This document shows positions 33,477 to 42,406 of a stretch of DNA of 59,318 bases, piece after piece. The stretch is from Bacteroidales bacterium (GTDB lineage Bacteria > Bacteroidota > Bacteroidia > Bacteroidales > UBA932). The stretch's first letter is position 1. Every line of letters starts with the position of its first letter. Where the stretch lies: NCBI GenBank assembly GCA_017961175.1, contig JAGCXV010000022.1, positions 1 to 59,318 of the forward strand. The letters run 5' to 3'. The translations under genes were made by a program, and so were the position numbers. A model generated the notes under the pieces. The model was not told where the DNA came from and made no database searches. It saw only the letters and a list, made by a program, of their open reading frames with translations.

Positions 33477-34850
33477 ATGGAAAATTTGATTGCTGCCATC
33501 GATCTCGGAACCACTAAGGTATCAGTGGCCGTGGGAGAAAAGACCAACCTCGGAGTCAGAGTCGTAGCCTTCGGCGAGGCTCCATCAAAAGGCATCAAAA
33601 GAGGAAGAGTGGAAAACGTGAGACTTGCCACCCAGGCTCTGAACAAGGCTCTCAAAATGGTTGAGGACCAGATACACAAGAAGGTCAACAAGGCCCTTGT
33701 GGGTATCGCCGGCCAGGACATCAAGTGCATCAAGCCGGAGCCTCTGACCGTACCGAGAGAAAACTACAACTCGCTGATTACCCAGGAGGAAATCCAGAAG
33801 ATCACGATGAACACCTACCACACCCCTCTGGATGACGGAAATAAGGTACTTTACTCAGTGCCACAGGGTTACAACGTAGACAACTATATGAGTGTCAGCG
33901 AACCTGTAGGAATGCTCGGCCGCAATATCCAGGCACGCTTCAAGCTGTTCGTGGGCAAGGAGAACTCAAGGATGATGATAGAGAACACCCTGAAGATGGC
34001 CGGCATCGAGCCGCTTGAGGTTGTACTCGAACCAATCGCATCCGCCAAGGCTGTGCTCACGGAAGACGAGATGGAGGTCGGAAGCATCCTGGTGGATATC
34101 GGAGGCGGAACCACAGACGTGATCGTGTTCCACCACAACGTGATCCGCTATGCCGGAATCATTCCTTTCGGCGGCAACTCCATCACTGAAGATATCTGCA
34201 TAGGCTGCGGAATCTCCAACGACAAGGCAGAATACATAAAGACAAATTACGGATGCTGCTTCAGCGATTATGCCGATGCGGACAAGAGGATCCTCATCCC
34301 TACCATGGGAGCAAACGGCGGAAAGGAAGTGCATCTGAAAGTTCTCTCAAGAATAATCCAGGCCAGAATGGAAGAAATTCTGGAAGCTGTATGCTGGCAT
34401 GTGGAGCAGTCTGATTTCAAAGATGTTATCCGCAGCGGAATGGTTCTTACCGGAGGCGGTTCCAAGATAGGAAGCCTTACAAACCTTGCCAATTTTGTTA
34501 CTGGTTATGAGGCAAGGCTCGGCAGCCCTAACGCATTTGCCATCGATCCTTCTTCCTGCGAGCAGGCAAAGGAGCCTACATCCTCAACGGCAGTTGGAAT
34601 GCTCATACACGCATTCCAGAGGATGGAAGACGAAGGCATCGTATACACCAATTGCGTATCCAACATATCTGCGGCACCTGTCCAGCAGTTCGTCTCCACA
34701 CCTGACCCTATTCTGATAGAAGATGACTCTATGCTCCAGGAAGCTGAACCATCAGCCCCGAGAGGAGAAAAACGCAAGAAACTCTTCGGTAAGATCAAGG
34801 GTATCCTCAGCGGAGAAGGCCTCTTCGGAGATATGAATAACGAAGTATAA
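33477..34850 (+). CDS. ftsA: Cell division protein FtsA
   Basis: Actin-fold ATPase that tethers FtsZ to the membrane. Length is 457 residues. Phosphate-binding loops are AIDLGTTKVSVAVGE and ILVDIGGGTTDVIVFH, with the adenosine motif MVLTGGGSKIGSL. The 1C domain peculiar to FtsA follows the first loop (VENVRLATQALNKALKMVE). The C-terminus ends with a linker and an amphipathic helix (RKKLFGKIKGILSGEGLF) that should bind the membrane. It lies 44 nt after ftsQ, the largest gap in the operon. Confidence 0.96.
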   Translation: MENLIAAIDLGTTKVSVAVGEKTNLGVRVVAFGEAPSKGIKRGRVENVRLATQALNKALKMVEDQIHKKVNKALVGIAGQDIKCIKPEPLTVPRENYNSLITQEEIQKITMNTYHTPLDDGNKVLYSVPQGYNVDNYMSVSEPVGMLGRNIQARFKLFVGKENSRMMIENTLKMAGIEPLEVVLEPIASAKAVLTEDEMEVGSILVDIGGGTTDVIVFHHNVIRYAGIIPFGGNSITEDICIGCGISNDKAEYIKTNYGCCFSDYADADKRILIPTMGANGGKEVHLKVLSRIIQARMEEILEAVCWHVEQSDFKDVIRSGMVLTGGGSKIGSLTNLANFVTGYEARLGSPNAFAIDPSSCEQAKEPTSSTAVGMLIHAFQRMEDEGIVYTNCVSNISAAPVQQFVSTPDPILIEDDSMLQEAEPSAPRGEKRKKLFGKIKGILSGEGLFGDMNNEV

Positions 34851-34869
34851 CAACCGGAAACCACAAACT

Positions 34870-36195
34870 ATGGAACTGATAGACGATAGCATTAACGATT
34901 ATCCTATTGACTTCAACGAGTCCAATAACATAATCAAGGTCATAGGAGTAGGCGGCGGAGGATGCAATGTTGTGCAGGAAATCTACAAGCAGGGCATCAG
35001 GAATGTCGACCTGATGATCTGCAACACCGATAAGCAGTCTCTGGACAACAACCGCGTAGACGAAAAGATTGTTCTCGGACCTAAGACAGCCCGCTCACTG
35101 GGTGCCGGATGTGATCCTAAGAAAGGAAGGGAAGCTGCTCTGCAAAGCAGGGAAGATATTACCAAGGCTATACCGGAGAGGATCGAGATGGTCTTCGTAA
35201 CCGCCTGTCTTGGAGGAGGTACCGGAACCGGTGCCGCCCCTGTCATCGCGGAGATTGCCAAAAACAAGGGCAAGCTTGTTGTTGGTGTCGTAACCATTCC
35301 GTTCAGGGACGAGGGAAAGGCATTCATGACACGCGCAATGGACGGCCTGAGAGACCTTCGCCAGTATGTGGACAGCCTTCTCATCATAGATAACCAGAAG
35401 ATTTACGAGTCCTTCGGAGACCAGAATATGATGGAAGCTTTCAAGAGGCCGAATGAAGTGCTGGTAACCGCTGTAAAGAGCATCTCTGAAATCATTACCA
35501 AGGACGGTGAGATCAACGTCGATATGAACGACGTGAGGATGGTGGTTGAAGACAGCGGAATGACCACTATGGGTATAGGCGAGGCGGAAGGAGAAGGCAA
35601 GGCCCAGCTGGCAGTGGAGAAGGCTTTCGAGTCCCCTCTTCTGAACGACTGCGACCTGAAGACTTCCACCGGACTGCTCATCAATATCGAATGCTCCGGA
35701 GAGAACTTTACGATGGCAGAATTCAAGCAGGCCCTGGAAGCTGTCAAGAGCTTCACCGGCCAGCCTCTCAAATACAAGCGTGGACTCGTATACGATCCGA
35801 ACCTCGGCAACAAGGTAAGGGTAACTGTGGTCGCTACCGGATTCGATGTACTGAATCTTCCAGACGTGGATGGCCGCAACATCGTGATTCCAGGACGTGC
35901 AGGGGAAACCTCATACCGCCCGGATCCTATCAGGCCAAAGAACCAGGACGAGGCCAAGATCCCTCCTGTCTTGGAATTCAAGCCGGCAAAGAGAGTTGCC
36001 GGTACCAAGCCTGTCCTTGTAACGGATGATGACAATGAAATCATCCAGCTGGAAAGCGTTCCTGCCTATGAGCGCAAGAACCGCAAGAACAGCCCCGGCA
36101 TCACCACCAACAACATAACCCTCTCCGTAACTGAAATCGGAGACAAGCCATCACTCACCACTAACAACAGATACCTGCATCAGACCCAGGACTAA
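34870..36195 (+). CDS. ftsZ: Cell division protein FtsZ
   Basis: Tubulin-like GTPase that forms the Z ring. The N-terminus carries IKVIGVGGGGCNVVQEIYK; the tubulin signature GGGTGTGAAPVIAEIAK is near 115-130; the T7 loop catalytic region reads GEINVDMNDVRMVVED. The globular core ends near residue 340 and is followed by a variable linker and the conserved C-terminal peptide (TTNNRYLHQTQD), the likely binding site for FtsA. Length is 441 residues. It is the last division gene of the operon and is followed by gltX after 13 nt. Confidence 0.97.
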   Translation: MELIDDSINDYPIDFNESNNIIKVIGVGGGGCNVVQEIYKQGIRNVDLMICNTDKQSLDNNRVDEKIVLGPKTARSLGAGCDPKKGREAALQSREDITKAIPERIEMVFVTACLGGGTGTGAAPVIAEIAKNKGKLVVGVVTIPFRDEGKAFMTRAMDGLRDLRQYVDSLLIIDNQKIYESFGDQNMMEAFKRPNEVLVTAVKSISEIITKDGEINVDMNDVRMVVEDSGMTTMGIGEAEGEGKAQLAVEKAFESPLLNDCDLKTSTGLLINIECSGENFTMAEFKQALEAVKSFTGQPLKYKRGLVYDPNLGNKVRVTVVATGFDVLNLPDVDGRNIVIPGRAGETSYRPDPIRPKNQDEAKIPPVLEFKPAKRVAGTKPVLVTDDDNEIIQLESVPAYERKNRKNSPGITTNNITLSVTEIGDKPSLTTNNRYLHQTQD

Positions 36196-36208
36196 AACAC
36201 AGAAAGAA

Positions 36209-37813
36209 ATGGAGACAAGAGTAAGGTTTGCACCAAGTCCTACCGGCCCCCTTCATATGGGTGGCGTAAGGACAGCGCTCTACAACTATCTATACGCAAA
36301 GCAGAAAGGCGGAAAGTTTATCTTGAGGATAGAAGATACTGATTCTCAGCGATTCGTACCGGGAGCCGAAGACTATATACTGGAATCCCTGGCCTGGTGC
36401 GGCATAATGCCGGACGAAGGAATCGCAGAGGTGGACGGCAAGTTCACCATCGCTTCCGAAAAAAGCGAAAAGAATCCTCACGCCCCTTACCGCCAGAGCG
36501 AACGCAAGCCTCTCTACCGCCAGTATGCCGAGCAGCTTATTGCAAACGGCTACGCCTACTATGCCTTTGACTCTGCAGAGGAACTCTCAAAGCTCAGGGC
36601 AGAAGCAGAAGCCGCAAAGCAAACTTTCATATACAACTACGAGAGCAGGAAAACACTGAAAAATTCCCTCACCCTCCCGGCAGACGAGGTGAAGAAACTC
36701 ATCGAAACCACGGACACCTGGACCATCCGCTTCAAGATTCCGGAAGGCCAGACCGTAAAGATGAACGACCTTATCCGCGGAGAAATGGAAGTCGAGACCA
36801 ACACCCTGGATGACAAGGTATTGTGGAAGGCTGCAGACCAGCTCCCGACCTATCATCTTGCCAACATCGTTGACGACCACCTGATGGAAATCACGGAGGT
36901 TATCCGCGGCGCGGAGTGGCTTCCAAGCCTCCCGCTCCACTATCTGCTCTACAAGGCGTTCGGCTGGGAAGACACCATGCCGAGATTCGCACACCTGAGC
37001 CTCCTGCTTAAGCCGGACGGCAAGGGCAAGCTCAGCAAGAGAGACGGAGACCGCCTCGGTTTTCCTGTGTTCCCGCTCAAATGGACCAACCCTGAAACCG
37101 GAGAAATATCAAGAGGTTACCGCGAGGACGGCTACTATCCTGAAGCCTTTGTAAACCTGCTTGCCCTCCTGGGATGGAACCCGGGCACCGAGCAGGAACT
37201 CTTCACCCTGGAAGAACTCATCCCGGCCTTCAGCCTGGAAAGGGTAATCAAGTCCGGCGCCAGATTCAACGTGGACAAGGCCAAGTGGTTCAACGAGCAA
37301 TACCTCAGGCGCCGCACTCCTCAGCAGCTTGCCGCAGAGTTCCGCCCTATGCTCCCAGATGAGATCAGAGACAAGTTCTCCGACAAATATCTTGCTGAAG
37401 TCTGCGAACTGATAAAGGAAAGAGCCCATTTCGCCAACGAGTTCTGGGACATCAGCAAAGCTCTCTTTGCAGCTCCAACCGCTTATGACGAGAATGATGT
37501 GAAGAAGTTCTGCACTCCTGATAACCTCAGCCATGCGGAAGAACTCCACAAACTCATCGCGGAGAATTCATTCCCAACATTCACGGATGAAGACACTCCG
37601 GAGAACTACAAGAGCGGGTGCTGCGAGAAAATAGAAGAACTTCTCACAGGCTATATCAAGGCAAAGGAATGGAAGATGGGTCAGGTGATGAACACCCTGA
37701 GACTGTTCTTTACGGGCAATACCCGCGGCCTCGGCATCTCCGATATCATCTACTTCATCGGAAAGGATGAAACCCTCAGCCGTATCCGCAAAGGCCTGGA
37801 TTCTATAAAATAA
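36209..37813 (+). CDS. gltX: Glutamyl-tRNA synthetase
   Basis: Class I aminoacyl-tRNA synthetase of 534 residues that charges tRNA-Glu. The start METRVRFAPSPTGPLHMGGVRTAL holds the HIGH-equivalent HMGG; the KMSKS-equivalent is KLSKRDGD near 275-280. The long version with an insert after the Rossmann fold is normal for Bacteroidota. It follows ftsZ by 13 nt and may be read from the dcw transcript. Its 3' end overlaps the convergent acetyltransferase gene by 11 nt. Confidence 0.97.
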   Translation: METRVRFAPSPTGPLHMGGVRTALYNYLYAKQKGGKFILRIEDTDSQRFVPGAEDYILESLAWCGIMPDEGIAEVDGKFTIASEKSEKNPHAPYRQSERKPLYRQYAEQLIANGYAYYAFDSAEELSKLRAEAEAAKQTFIYNYESRKTLKNSLTLPADEVKKLIETTDTWTIRFKIPEGQTVKMNDLIRGEMEVETNTLDDKVLWKAADQLPTYHLANIVDDHLMEITEVIRGAEWLPSLPLHYLLYKAFGWEDTMPRFAHLSLLLKPDGKGKLSKRDGDRLGFPVFPLKWTNPETGEISRGYREDGYYPEAFVNLLALLGWNPGTEQELFTLEELIPAFSLERVIKSGARFNVDKAKWFNEQYLRRRTPQQLAAEFRPMLPDEIRDKFSDKYLAEVCELIKERAHFANEFWDISKALFAAPTAYDENDVKKFCTPDNLSHAEELHKLIAENSFPTFTDEDTPENYKSGCCEKIEELLTGYIKAKEWKMGQVMNTLRLFFTGNTRGLGISDIIYFIGKDETLSRIRKGLDSIK

Positions 37814-38285
37814 CCTCCATCGTGGTCTGCTGAACCCCCATCCCCATCTTCTCGTAGAAGGTGCGGGCTCCTGGGTTTTTGTCCCAAACGTGGAGGGTTA
37901 CGTTGTGGCATCCTATGCTGCGGGCATAATCTATCGCATAATCGTAGAGGATCTTTCCAACTCCCTTTCCGCGTGCTGACTCATCCACGCAAAGATCATC
38001 TATGTAAAGAGTCGTGTGATCGAACATAGCCTTTGCGCCCTTGGTTTCCTGAAGGATGCAGAACACATATCCCCAAACCCTGCCGTCTTCCTCCGCCACA
38101 AACACGGGAGTCTTTGGATTCCGGAAAATCTCCAGAAGCTGTTCATCGGTATACTTCTTCTCTCCGGGCTTGAAAAGATCCGGCCGCCCTATCCTGTGAA
38201 GATCCTCCACCTGATACAGCAGCTTGTTTACAATCTCAAGATCCGAGGCAATGGCTGCCCTTACGTTTATGCTGGAACTGCTCAT
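37803..38285 (-). CDS. GNAT family N-acetyltransferase
   Basis: GNAT protein of 160 residues. Motif A, which binds the pyrophosphate of acetyl-CoA, is LCVDESARGKGVGKILYDYA (RGKGVG as the Q/RxxGxG/A site). Motif B is CHNVTLHVWDKNPGARTFYEKMGM, with the tyrosine that often serves as general acid. Whether the substrate is a small molecule or a protein N-terminus is unknown. A TAACTTTG promoter lies 4 nt upstream of the start codon, so the mRNA may be leaderless. Confidence 0.87.
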   Translation of the reverse strand: MSSSSINVRAAIASDLEIVNKLLYQVEDLHRIGRPDLFKPGEKKYTDEQLLEIFRNPKTPVFVAEEDGRVWGYVFCILQETKGAKAMFDHTTLYIDDLCVDESARGKGVGKILYDYAIDYARSIGCHNVTLHVWDKNPGARTFYEKMGMGVQQTTMEVIL

Positions 38286-38289
38286 ACGA

Positions 38290-38297
38290 CAAAGTTA
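38290..38297 (-). promoter_or_regulatory. -7 promoter element for GNAT gene
   Basis: The minus strand reads TAACTTTG, 4 nt before the start codon at 38285; a leaderless transcript is implied. Confidence 0.5.
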
Positions 38298-38309
38298 CGG
38301 GAAAATCAT

Positions 38310-38317
38310 TACTTTTG
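38310..38317 (+). promoter_or_regulatory. -7 promoter element for nhaA
   Basis: TACTTTTG matches TAnnTTTG, 28 nt before the nhaA ATG at 38346, divergent from the GNAT promoter. Confidence 0.6.
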
Positions 38318-38345
38318 CGCGCCAAAATCAGAAACATCATCGGAA

Positions 38346-39740
38346 ATGAAACTCATACCGGTATATACCTGGAACAAAAGCGTAATTAACCTCGAGACCC
38401 GCGGCAAGAAGTTCACCAAGCAGCCGTGGGCACAGGGAGTGATCCTCATAGCGTTTGTAATCATTGCGATGCTCCTGGCAAATCTGCCGTGGACGAAAGA
38501 TGCCTACCACCACATTCTGGAGACAGGCCTGTCCATTCAGGTAACATCGCCAAGCGGCCAGGGCTTCTCATTCCCAAAGGAAATGACAGTGGAGAAGTTC
38601 ATCAACGATATCCTTATGGTCGTGTTCTTCTTCACTGTGGGCCTGGAGATCAAGCGAGAGGTTACAAACGGAGAACTCTCTTCCCCGAAGAAAGCCATTA
38701 TGCCGGTAATCGCAGCCTTCGGCGGAGTTGCCGTCCCTGCGCTGATCTATACCCTCATCAACCACGGCACCGCTTCCGGCAGCGGTTGGGGAATCCCGAC
38801 TGCAACGGATATCGCCTTTGCTGTGGGAATACTTGCAATCCTGGGCAACAAGGTTCCCGTATCGCTGAAGGTATTCCTTACAGCCCTGGCCATCGCAGAT
38901 GACCTTATCGCGATACTGGTCGTGGCAATTTTCTACGGCGGATCCATCAACCTCGCCCTCCTTGGACTGGCAGTAATCCTGATCCTCCTCATCCTGCTGA
39001 TGAACAAGCTCGGAGAAAAGCGCCCTTGGTTCTACTTCATACCGGCTATCGCAATTTGGGTTCTCTTCTACTATTCCGGAGTCCACGCCACAATGAGCGG
39101 AGTGGTTATGGCTTTCCTGGTGCCTTTCACCCCGAGATACAGCAAGGAATATTACCATCGCAAGAAAGAAACCTACGCCAAAAAGCTTGAGGAATATGAA
39201 TCCGTGGAAGAGGAATGCGGCTTCCCTAACGGCCCTCAGAGACACGTCCTCCGCCAGATAAGCTCTACCGCCACGAACAGCATCGGAATGAGCTACCGCC
39301 TGGAGCACGCCCTCAGCCCGTGGGTGAACTTCATCATAATGCCGATTTTCGCCCTCGCAAACGCAGGAGTTACCATCCCGAGCCTGGAATACTTCAACAT
39401 TTTCAAGTTCAGCCCGGAACTGGGAAGCGTAAGCCTCGGCATCGTGGCCGGACTGGTTCTAGGCAAGCCTATCGGAATCACCCTTGCCAGCTTCTTCGCC
39501 GTTAAGGCAAAGGTCGGCACAATGCCTGCAAAAGCCACATGGCCAATGCTTTTTGCGGTAGCATGCCTCGGCGGTATCGGCTTCACAATGTCCATTTTCG
39601 TGGATACCCTTTCCTTCGGAGATTTCCCTCAGTACGCCACGGTTCTCAGGGATATGGGCAAGGTTGCAGTCCTGATGGGATCTCTGATTGCCGCCCTCCT
39701 TGGCATATTCCTCGTGAATATTGTGCGGAAAAAAGGTTGA
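38346..39740 (+). CDS. nhaA: Na+/H+ antiporter NhaA
   Basis: Inner-membrane electrogenic sodium/proton antiporter of 464 residues. I start at ATG 38346 because the frame upstream of it overlaps the divergent GNAT gene and both promoters. The ion-binding aspartate pair is in LTALAIADDLIAILVVA; other family blocks are FFFTVGLEIKREVTNGEL, GWGIPTATDIAFAVGIL, and RLEHALSPWVNFIIMPIFALANAGV. A cytoplasmic insert of about 60 residues before that block (KEYYHRKKETYAKKLEEYE) is longer than in E. coli NhaA. It protects against sodium and alkaline pH. Confidence 0.95.
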   Translation: MKLIPVYTWNKSVINLETRGKKFTKQPWAQGVILIAFVIIAMLLANLPWTKDAYHHILETGLSIQVTSPSGQGFSFPKEMTVEKFINDILMVVFFFTVGLEIKREVTNGELSSPKKAIMPVIAAFGGVAVPALIYTLINHGTASGSGWGIPTATDIAFAVGILAILGNKVPVSLKVFLTALAIADDLIAILVVAIFYGGSINLALLGLAVILILLILLMNKLGEKRPWFYFIPAIAIWVLFYYSGVHATMSGVVMAFLVPFTPRYSKEYYHRKKETYAKKLEEYESVEEECGFPNGPQRHVLRQISSTATNSIGMSYRLEHALSPWVNFIIMPIFALANAGVTIPSLEYFNIFKFSPELGSVSLGIVAGLVLGKPIGITLASFFAVKAKVGTMPAKATWPMLFAVACLGGIGFTMSIFVDTLSFGDFPQYATVLRDMGKVAVLMGSLIAALLGIFLVNIVRKKG

Positions 39741-39747
39741 ATTGAAC

Positions 39748-39779
39748 GGTTTTTGCAGTAAATTGCATACGCAAAAACC
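39748..39779 (+). terminator. Hairpin between nhaA and the next gene, possible weak terminator
   Basis: GGTTTTTGC pairs with GCAAAAACC (9 bp, 14-nt loop), 8 nt after the nhaA stop. There is no T tract after it, so termination is uncertain. Confidence 0.4.
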
Positions 39780-39786
39780 CGCTGCA

Positions 39787-40614
39787 ATGAAAAGGACAAT
39801 CATTTTACTGGCAGCTGCACTGCTTACAGCAACAAGCATCTCCGCCCAAAGGACAATCAAGAACGTCAAGTTCGGGAACCACTCTCTCAACACCACTGAG
39901 GAAAACTTTGTAAAGAAACTGGAAAAGGCAGGCTGGACAGCCGTTGAGGCTGAGCAAACCACCCTCCAGGGCAAGGTCAATGGAATAGACGTAACCGCCA
40001 CCATCATCCCTGACAAAGAAAGGGAAACCGTGGGAGAAATCATTTTGTTCACCGATGCCAACGCCACCCTCAACCCTACTCACTATCAGGTACTCAAGAG
40101 CTGGCTCACCGATATCTACGGCCAGCCTACCGTCACCGACCTTAAAGACGAGGACGGAGACATCTCCTGCTACTGGGGCAGCTTCAGAAACGGAGAAAGG
40201 GACCTCCAGAAAAACAACATCTGCATCACCACAGCAGACGGGGAGGTAACGGTTGCTACCTTCATCAACCGCGAAAACGCCCTCGACGCCACCATGAACA
40301 ATATCGGTGACGCTGTCGAGAGCCTGGGAGACAAGGTTCAGCGCTCCGGCCAGAAAGCCAAGGAAAAGGGCAAGGAATTCAAGGAGAAGGTAAAGGATAA
40401 AGCCGAGCAGATCGGAGACAAGATCACAGGCAAGGCAGAAAACACTGCAGACAAGGTGGCAGACGGAGCTGAAGAAGCCTGGGACAAGACCAAGGAAGGC
40501 GCAGGCAAGGTTTCTAAGAAAGCCAAGAGAATAGCAAAGAGTGCTGCCAGCGGTGCCAAAACCGCATGGCGCAGCGTAAAGAATGCCGTCAAGAGAAAAG
40601 ACAAGGCAGACTAA
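39787..40614 (+). CDS. Secreted protein with LEA-like Lys/Ala/Glu-rich C-terminal half
   Basis: Protein of 275 residues. The ATG at 39787 gives a clean signal peptide (MKRTIILLAAALLTATSISA, cleavage before QRT); the longer in-frame start would run through the hairpin after nhaA. Residues 20-180 form a beta-rich domain (NVKFGNHSLNTTEENFVKKL, VTATIIPDKERETVGEIILF). From about 185 the composition changes to 11-residue-like helical repeats (DKAEQIGDKITGKAENTADK) rich in Lys, Ala, Glu and Gly, as in group 3/4 LEA proteins linked to desiccation and osmotic stress. Function is inferred only. PAP2 gene follows after 12 nt. Confidence 0.72.
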   Translation: MKRTIILLAAALLTATSISAQRTIKNVKFGNHSLNTTEENFVKKLEKAGWTAVEAEQTTLQGKVNGIDVTATIIPDKERETVGEIILFTDANATLNPTHYQVLKSWLTDIYGQPTVTDLKDEDGDISCYWGSFRNGERDLQKNNICITTADGEVTVATFINRENALDATMNNIGDAVESLGDKVQRSGQKAKEKGKEFKEKVKDKAEQIGDKITGKAENTADKVADGAEEAWDKTKEGAGKVSKKAKRIAKSAASGAKTAWRSVKNAVKRKDKAD

Positions 40615-40626
40615 CAGCAGAACTAT

Positions 40627-41478
40627 ATGCCCAAACACATTGCAGCGGCCGTTTTTGCCATCATCCTCACTCTAGCGGGGTGTTCTCCCAAGATTACCCC
40701 GAAAGCCTCTCAAATCGCCGAGATTATCTCTCCGCGATTTGTTCCCGCAGCAGACATCAGCAAATTCCAATATGACACCATCCCCCAGTGGATGTACCCA
40801 GACGATTCCCTTTACATAACCGATTCTTTTCCTGATGCCGCCACGTTCCTGCCACCTCCTCCACCAACCGATACCACTAACTCCGAGTTCAGATATGATT
40901 TCGGCAGATGGAAATGGGGTAAGCGTCAGCGCGAAACAGAACGTGGAAGGCAGGCAAGTCAGGAATCCCTCTATGGCATCGTAAGGATGTGCACCATATA
41001 TTCCGAAGTCTTCGGATTTGTCATCCACCCGGAGACTACTCCTGCCATCTACCGCTTTATGCTCTATGCCGGAGAAACCGGCTACAGAGCCACCATCAAC
41101 GCCAAGAACAAATACCACAGACCACGCCCTTTCGAGCTGATGAACGACAGCATCTGGGGAGAGTTTGACGGAGAATACCTGAGGGGAGACGGCAGCTACC
41201 CTTCCGGCCACGCTGCCCTCGGCTGGGCCACAGCCAGGGCTCTTACTGAAATAGTTAGAGATACAGATGATGAAGATTTAGGCGGGTGGATCCTCATGCG
41301 CGGTGAAATGTACGGAGCAAGCCGGGTAATTGTGGGTGCCCACTGGCAAAGCGACGTGGAAGCCGGCCTCAAAGTGGGCGATGCCGCATTTAACGCAATG
41401 CAGAACAGCCCCCGCTACCAACAGCACCTGGAAGCTGCCCGCAAGGAATACAACCTCCTGAAAAAACAACAAAAATAA
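40627..41478 (+). CDS. Class A acid phosphatase (PAP2 superfamily) lipoprotein
   Basis: Exported phosphatase of 283 residues with lipoprotein signal (AIILTLAGC, Cys19). The three-part PAP2/class A nonspecific acid phosphatase signature is intact: KNKYHRPRPFE, YPSGHAALGWA and ASRVIVGAHWQSDVEAG. The histidine of the third block is the nucleophile and that of PSGH the acid. Such enzymes release phosphate from organic phosphomonoesters in the periplasm or on the surface. It lies 12 nt after the LEA-like gene and is probably co-transcribed. Confidence 0.9.
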   Translation: MPKHIAAAVFAIILTLAGCSPKITPKASQIAEIISPRFVPAADISKFQYDTIPQWMYPDDSLYITDSFPDAATFLPPPPPTDTTNSEFRYDFGRWKWGKRQRETERGRQASQESLYGIVRMCTIYSEVFGFVIHPETTPAIYRFMLYAGETGYRATINAKNKYHRPRPFELMNDSIWGEFDGEYLRGDGSYPSGHAALGWATARALTEIVRDTDDEDLGGWILMRGEMYGASRVIVGAHWQSDVEAGLKVGDAAFNAMQNSPRYQQHLEAARKEYNLLKKQQK

Positions 41479-41510
41479 TTTGCGGGTATAAAAATTTATC
41501 CCCATATTTG
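41479..41510 (+). promoter_or_regulatory. Promoter with -33 TTTG and near-consensus -7 element
   Basis: TTTG at 41479-41482, a 20-nt spacer, then CATATTTG at 41503-41510 (one base off TAnnTTTG). Spacing fits Bacteroidota promoters. It serves the DUF2442-HTH gene. Confidence 0.5.
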
Positions 41511-41567
41511 CGGCATAAAAGAAACGTTTATGCCAACAATACAGAGAAGATATCATAAACTCTTGGA

Positions 41568-42008
41568 ATGAGTACTTTGACGCTGAATAAAGACATTACC
41601 ATTGTTAGGGTATGGTTCAGCGACAGGCGTATCTTTATCCGCACAAATGAGGATAAGGAATATAGCCGGCCGTTGGAAGCATTCCCTTTATTGCTGGACG
41701 CATCAGAAGAAGAAAGAAAGCATTTCAAGATAGGAAAATTCGGTGATGACATACGTTGGGACAACCTCGACGAAGACATTCATATAAGCAGTTTCTTTGT
41801 AGAACAGGAGCCCGACACAAATAATATCATCGCTGATACCTTCAAGAAGTTTCCGTGGTTAAATGTCTCAGAAGTTGCAAGATATATTGGCATTAACAAA
41901 AGCCTTCTCTCCCGATACATTTACGGGATAAAGAAACCATCTGAAAAGAGAACGGAAGAAATACTTTCCGCCATTAGAGAAATGGGGAAAAAGATGACTT
42001 CTATTTAG
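41568..42008 (+). CDS. DUF2442 domain joined to a helix-turn-helix domain
   Basis: Protein of 146 residues. Residues 1-85 match the DUF2442 pattern (TIVRVWFSDRRIFIRTNE, YSRPLEAFPLLLDASEEER, IRWDNLDEDIHI), a small domain usually found alone next to DUF4160 proteins in toxin-antitoxin-like pairs. Residues 95-140 form a Xre/Cro-type helix-turn-helix (NVSEVARYIGINKSLLSRYI, then GIKKPSEKRTEEIL). No DUF4160 partner is seen nearby. Codon use is AT-richer than in the genes before it. It may be an orphan antitoxin-like repressor; that is inference. The 3' end overlaps the convergent gene by 8 nt. Confidence 0.78.
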   Translation: MSTLTLNKDITIVRVWFSDRRIFIRTNEDKEYSRPLEAFPLLLDASEEERKHFKIGKFGDDIRWDNLDEDIHISSFFVEQEPDTNNIIADTFKKFPWLNVSEVARYIGINKSLLSRYIYGIKKPSEKRTEEILSAIREMGKKMTSI

Positions 42009-42399
42009 ACTGCAATATTTTCTCGGCGATCTGGATTGCGTAACGGACACAATTGTCGCACGAACACAGAACTTTCTTCGTCTGCACTCCCTTGATATCA
42101 GCGCATCGCAGAGCCCCTACCCGCTCTTTGAACTCAGCGCTCATCGCCCTGGTCTTAAGCACCGTAGAAATCTTTCCGTCAGACAGCATCCCCGCAACCA
42201 TACCGGCACCGACAAGTGCCCCGCAGGTAGCCTCCATACTCCCCATTCCAGCCCCGAACCCGGAACCCAGTGCCATCAGCGCCTCTTCATCCAGATTCAT
42301 CTTCTCCCCAATTTCCTTCTCAAACGCGAGCAGCACCGCCTGACAGCAATTGCACCCCAGCTGATGCTTTCTTTCAACCGCCAAATCACATCTTTCCAT
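42001..42399 (-). CDS. C_GCAxxG_C_C family protein
   Basis: Protein of 132 residues of the C_GCAxxG_C_C family. The spaced cysteines are visible in LGCNCCQAVLLAF (family CxGCAxxG), SMEATCGALVGAG, LRCADIKG and LCSCDNCVRYA. Members are thought to bind a metal or an Fe-S cluster and are often near redox enzymes, but no activity is known. The glycine-rich stretch LGSGFGAGMGSME lies between the first two cysteine groups, as usual. It is downstream of the 2H phosphoesterase gene, with a 7-nt gap. Confidence 0.85.
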   Translation of the reverse strand: MERCDLAVERKHQLGCNCCQAVLLAFEKEIGEKMNLDEEALMALGSGFGAGMGSMEATCGALVGAGMVAGMLSDGKISTVLKTRAMSAEFKERVGALRCADIKGVQTKKVLCSCDNCVRYAIQIAEKILQSK

Positions 42400-42406
42400 A
42401 AATAAA

